NCBI GenBank assembly: GCA_903861445.1 | Contig: CAIOUK010000060.1 | Coordinates: 1-7,082 of the forward strand | Source: an uncultured Verrucomicrobia subdivision 3 bacterium | GTDB lineage: Bacteria > Verrucomicrobiota > Verrucomicrobiia > Limisphaerales > UBA11358 | Direction: 5' to 3' | DNA length: 7,082 nt | In this document: in pieces, positions 5,901 through 7,082 of the stretch | How positions within the stretch are numbered: position 1 is the stretch's first letter | How the letters are laid out: the number at the start of each line of letters is the position of its first letter | Made by a program: the position numbers and the translations under genes | Notes under the pieces: model-generated | What the model saw: only the letters and a program-made list of their open reading frames with translations | Databases searched by the model: none | What the model was told of the DNA's origin: nothing

Positions 5901-7082
5901 GCGCGCCCAGATTGCTCGTGGGCTTTCCGCCGCTGACGCTATTGAGCGAGCTAATGGTGATGGAACCGGCATTCACCGCCACCGGGCCAGTAAAGCTACT
6001 CGCACCGTAGATATTCAGCGGCTGGCTGCCAGTGCCAGTTTTGGTGAGTCCCCCCGACCCGCTCATATTGCCCCCGATGCTCATATTGCCGGTTATATTA
6101 ATAATGTTGGAGCCGATCAACGTGATGGGACCATTCAAGTTGGCCGAGAAACTGTTACCGTTCGCCATTGTCGCGCTGTTCAGCACTATGGCATTTGTAA
6201 TGTTGTTTGCGTTCGGATTGAAGGTGGTCCCGCTGTTCATAGTTATTGACCCAGTCCCCAGCATATTATTGGGTGAGGTAGCCAAGGAGAGGCTACCAGC
6301 GTTGACGATGGTGCCACCGCTGTAAGTATTGGTTCCGTAGTTCACGTTTAAGTTGCCGGTGCTGTTCTTGGCCAGGCTACCGGTGCCTGAAATCATTCCG
6401 TTGAGCGTCACCGTTCCGCTGCCGGATCCACCCAGAGTGATGTTCGTGGCCAGGGCGAGATTGTTGCTGATGGTGATCCCGGACGCGCTGTTCTGATTGA
6501 TCTGCGGCAGGGCGGTGCTGTTGTTGGTGAAGGCCAGGCTGTTGCCCGACAGCGTCAGAGTCGGGCCACCAAAATTCAGCTGGTTCAATACAAACCCGTT
6601 GTTCAAGTCATTGGACACCGTGTAAGTGCCGGCCTGGTTAAAGTTAAGCGCGTAAGTGGCATCACCCGTATTGGTCGGCGCACCGGGCCAACTGAAATTA
6701 TTCGTCCAGTTGACCGCCCCACTCCAGTTGCCGGAAACCGTGTTGGTCCAGTTAAAGGCATTGGCCGTCATCACCGTCACTGCGGCCAGATAAATCTGCT
6801 GCGACCCATCTTGCGCCGTGATGGTATAATTCTGATTCGTCGCAAAATTCCGCGCCACCCCGCTCGCCGGTGACCCCGTGGCATAGCTCGAAAGCGTGTA
6901 GGTCGGCGTCAGGTTCGTCACGACCGTGTAAGGCGGCAGCGTGACGGTGACGTTCGTGCCCACAATCGTTCCCGCATAGCCCAAAATGCTGAACGTCAGA
7001 ATGCTCTTGCCGGAACTGGGCAGCACGGTGAACGGCGCGCTGTTGCCGGCCGTCAGGCTGTCACCGCTGGTGCGGGTCGCCG
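2917..7082 (-). CDS. giant secreted/surface protein: beta-strand repeats, Ig-like domains and SGNH-like (sialate/acetyl-xylan type) esterase; N-terminus outside window
   Basis: There are 1387 visible residues (1 = first full codon at the right edge). The frame is open to the edge, so the start and signal peptide lie outside; the GTG at 7026 is internal. Modules: DUF5018-type Ig-like (about 24-105, ILTFSILGYAGTIVGTNVTV); beta-helix-like region (107-621) rich in N, G, S and T, with three clear autotransporter-associated repeats; two Big_3-like Ig domains (622-720 and 721-818); esterase (821-1152); Fn3-like segment (1156-1293); C-terminal module ending RFYRIEVANP. The esterase shows FILAGQSNMQG (nucleophile Ser831), GPEYGFG (940-946), KTAWGGNSL, GFGWHQGWND (1029-1038) and EGYHWWHN (1124-1131), fitting the SASA/CE6 fold. 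Known: this fold removes O-acetyl groups from sialic acids or plant polysaccharides; the substrate here is unknown. The usual Asp three residues before the catalytic His is Glu1124. Only two cysteines are visible, fitting an exported protein. No autotransporter barrel, LPXTG or PEP-CTERM follows, so anchoring is unclear. Confidence 0.88.
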   Translation of the reverse strand, partial: ATRTSGDSLTAGNSAPFTVLPSSGKSILTFSILGYAGTIVGTNVTVTLPPYTVVTNLTPTYTLSSYATGSPASGVARNFATNQNYTITAQDGSQQIYLAAVTVMTANAFNWTNTVSGNWSGAVNWTNNFSWPGAPTNTGDATYALNFNQAGTYTVSNDLNNGFVLNQLNFGGPTLTLSGNSLAFTNNSTALPQINQNSASGITISNNLALATNITLGGSGSGTVTLNGMISGTGSLAKNSTGNLNVNYGTNTYSGGTIVNAGSLSLATSPNNMLGTGSITMNSGTTFNPNANNITNAIVLNSATMANGNSFSANLNGPITLIGSNIINITGNMSIGGNMSGSGGLTKTGTGSQPLNIYGASSFTGPVAVNAGSITISSLNSVSGGKPTSNLGAPTNAAGGTISFGVNVTTTTGILYYTGPGETTDRIIQLSGTTNGATIAQQGTPAGLPVTQTGQSGLLKFTSDVSVPGVAGQDNRKTLTLTSVESTVYTNAGYILGQGEIAGSISDSVLGNSGQKATSVTKSGYGIWTLSSSNSYSGTTTIQMGKLICTRAVALGSGPLVITDSDVVSKLELDFAGLRSVASLTINGVAQPNGIYGSSSSFATTKDDLHFVGPGAVVVGSLATATTNTLALTGGSNPSVGGAALTFTASVTGGNAPSGSVVFYDGLTVLGTNALNGSALASFSTSLLTGGTHSITAFYPGNPSNAPSASATLSQTVNDSRPATSTALALTAGSNPSSLGAPVTYTATVTGATPTGTVNFYNGSNVVGAVALSGSTASLTVNNLPSGWNGISATYLGDANNAPSTSAVTWQTVKPAAGNGKLKVFILAGQSNMQGKGQVEQGRDPNNTSVLTLVGGLGTLRNMLNNNPNQYGYLVDTNAYANVTNVAAVPDHTTTPGWRTLTNVWVSYFSSVSTISSTNEARKGYLDADFGNSANNAMIGPEYGFGLVMGSQLADPVLIIKTAWGGNSLIWDFRPPSSGTTTETNNTGAPMRSAYSNMVANVHTILNNLTNEFSTNFSYNVTNGYEIVGFGWHQGWNDIGKPESDYETNLVNLIHDLRAEFGVPNLPFAIDTTGMASASGNQLLICAAQAAVANPVLHPELAGTVITVDTRQFDYGQMLGSNPEGYHWWHNAQSYFQIGQSMGLAMMKLLSAQASVSNAPASSVTTNSAALNASVVWPFSPANGVVYWDTVDHGTNAGAWPNSALVNAWTNSIATNQYGVAGDYVLAGGSLVTLATTNLSFPATGLTANTTYYFTYAGTNQTVATLATTNILISTNAQVLWAPSSQSFTTLSASGGTPPTPVLPGNAITVSGGGTPSFTFNTVSGYKYRLVFKNTLTDTSWSPVIAPPDYPAPDGWSAVSTGAPISLSDTNIVGQPQRFYRIEVANP
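3622..4620 (-). other. esterase (SASA/CE6-like SGNH hydrolase) domain within the giant protein
   Basis: The domain runs from KLKVFILAGQSNM to GQSMGLAMMKLL. The nucleophile Ser codon is at 4588-4590. Compared with compact family members there is a long insert of about 110 residues (roughly 4560-4260) between the GQSNM block and the GPEYGFG block. This is a feature of larger planctomycete and verrucomicrobial relatives as I remember them. The WHQGE(S/N)D-type block is WHQGWND here. Confidence 0.82.
4627..5217 (-). repeat. two tandem bacterial Ig-like (Big_3-type) modules
   Basis: The units (about 5217-4921 and 4920-4627) share the pattern TNTLALTGGSNPS / STALALTAGSNPS, then (A/P)(L/V)T(F/Y)TA(S/T)VTG, G(S/T)V.FY.G, and (A/G)(F/T)Y.G...NAPS.SA. 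They sit directly before the esterase and probably act as a spacer or stalk. Confidence 0.8.
5431..6387 (-). repeat. autotransporter-associated beta-strand repeats (three recognisable units)
   Basis: Clear units are at 6387-6280 (GTGSLAKNSTGNLN then TYSGGTIVNAGSLSLA), 6060-5950 (GSGGLTKTGTGSQPLN then SFTGPVAVNAGSITIS) and 5547-5431 (SVTKSGYGIWTLSSS then SYSGTTTIQMGKL). All follow the pattern G.G.L.K.G.G...L....YSGGT.V..G.L of this repeat family, which forms right-handed beta-helix passengers. The spacing is irregular and the intervening sequence is also Asn/Gly/Ser-rich and probably helical-beta. Confidence 0.75.

Noticed and set aside
5716..6249. Plus-strand open frame of 177 codons
   Set aside because: Antisense to the beta-strand repeat region, with no motif or ribosome binding site.
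4627..6387. Repeats in the giant gene as a CRISPR array or DNA-level satellite
   Set aside because: The repetition is at protein level with irregular spacing and poor DNA identity, inside one continuous open frame.
7024..7026. GTG as the start of the giant protein
   Set aside because: The same frame is open to the window edge with in-frame SGDSLTAGNSAPFT upstream, and no signal peptide follows the GTG. The true start is outside.

Overview
The window looks like chromosomal DNA from a verrucomicrobial bacterium of the Pedosphaera/Limisphaerales kind. This is an inference from three things seen together. One is a pseudopilin with a near-textbook FTLIELLVVIAIIGILAALL start and a C-terminal FADGH processing motif, a class found in very many copies in that group. 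Another is a giant secreted protein mixing autotransporter-associated beta-strand repeats with Ig-like modules and a sialate/acetyl-xylan-type esterase. The third is the start of a DUF6288-like secreted protein. Every supported gene lies on the minus strand. The long plus-strand reading frames are antisense shadows of GC-rich genes.

Read in the direction of transcription (right to left), the window opens inside a very large secreted or surface protein (7082 to 2917). Its N-terminus is cut off by the window edge. Its visible modules are an Ig-like DUF5018-type unit, a long beta-helix-like region with at least three autotransporter-associated repeats, two tandem bacterial Ig-like domains, an SGNH-like esterase domain, an Fn3-like segment and a C-terminal module. 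A 407-base, AT-richer spacer follows, with one doubtful 77-codon frame and weak promoter candidates. Next is a complete type II secretion/type IV pilin-like pseudopilin (2510 to 1707).

Downstream of the pseudopilin is a short stretch of apparent gene debris. It holds a diverged second copy of the 56-bp segment encoding the pseudopilin tail, a 25-codon fragment that looks like a protein C-terminus, a cluster of TTGAC/GTCAA half-sites, a signal-peptide-bearing fragment of a DUF6288-like gene that loses the family sequence after about 80 residues, and a small palindrome. The left end (1069 to the edge) is the first 356 residues of a PutA-type proline dehydrogenase, which continues outside the window.

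Functionally, the esterase and pseudopilin fit a cell-surface or secreted polysaccharide-degrading lifestyle, and PutA is housekeeping proline catabolism. Nothing indicates that these genes form one operon: the spacers are long and partly filled with remnants. I see no tRNA, rRNA, CRISPR array, transposase or phage gene. The least explained part is the remnant zone between about 1070 and 1770.
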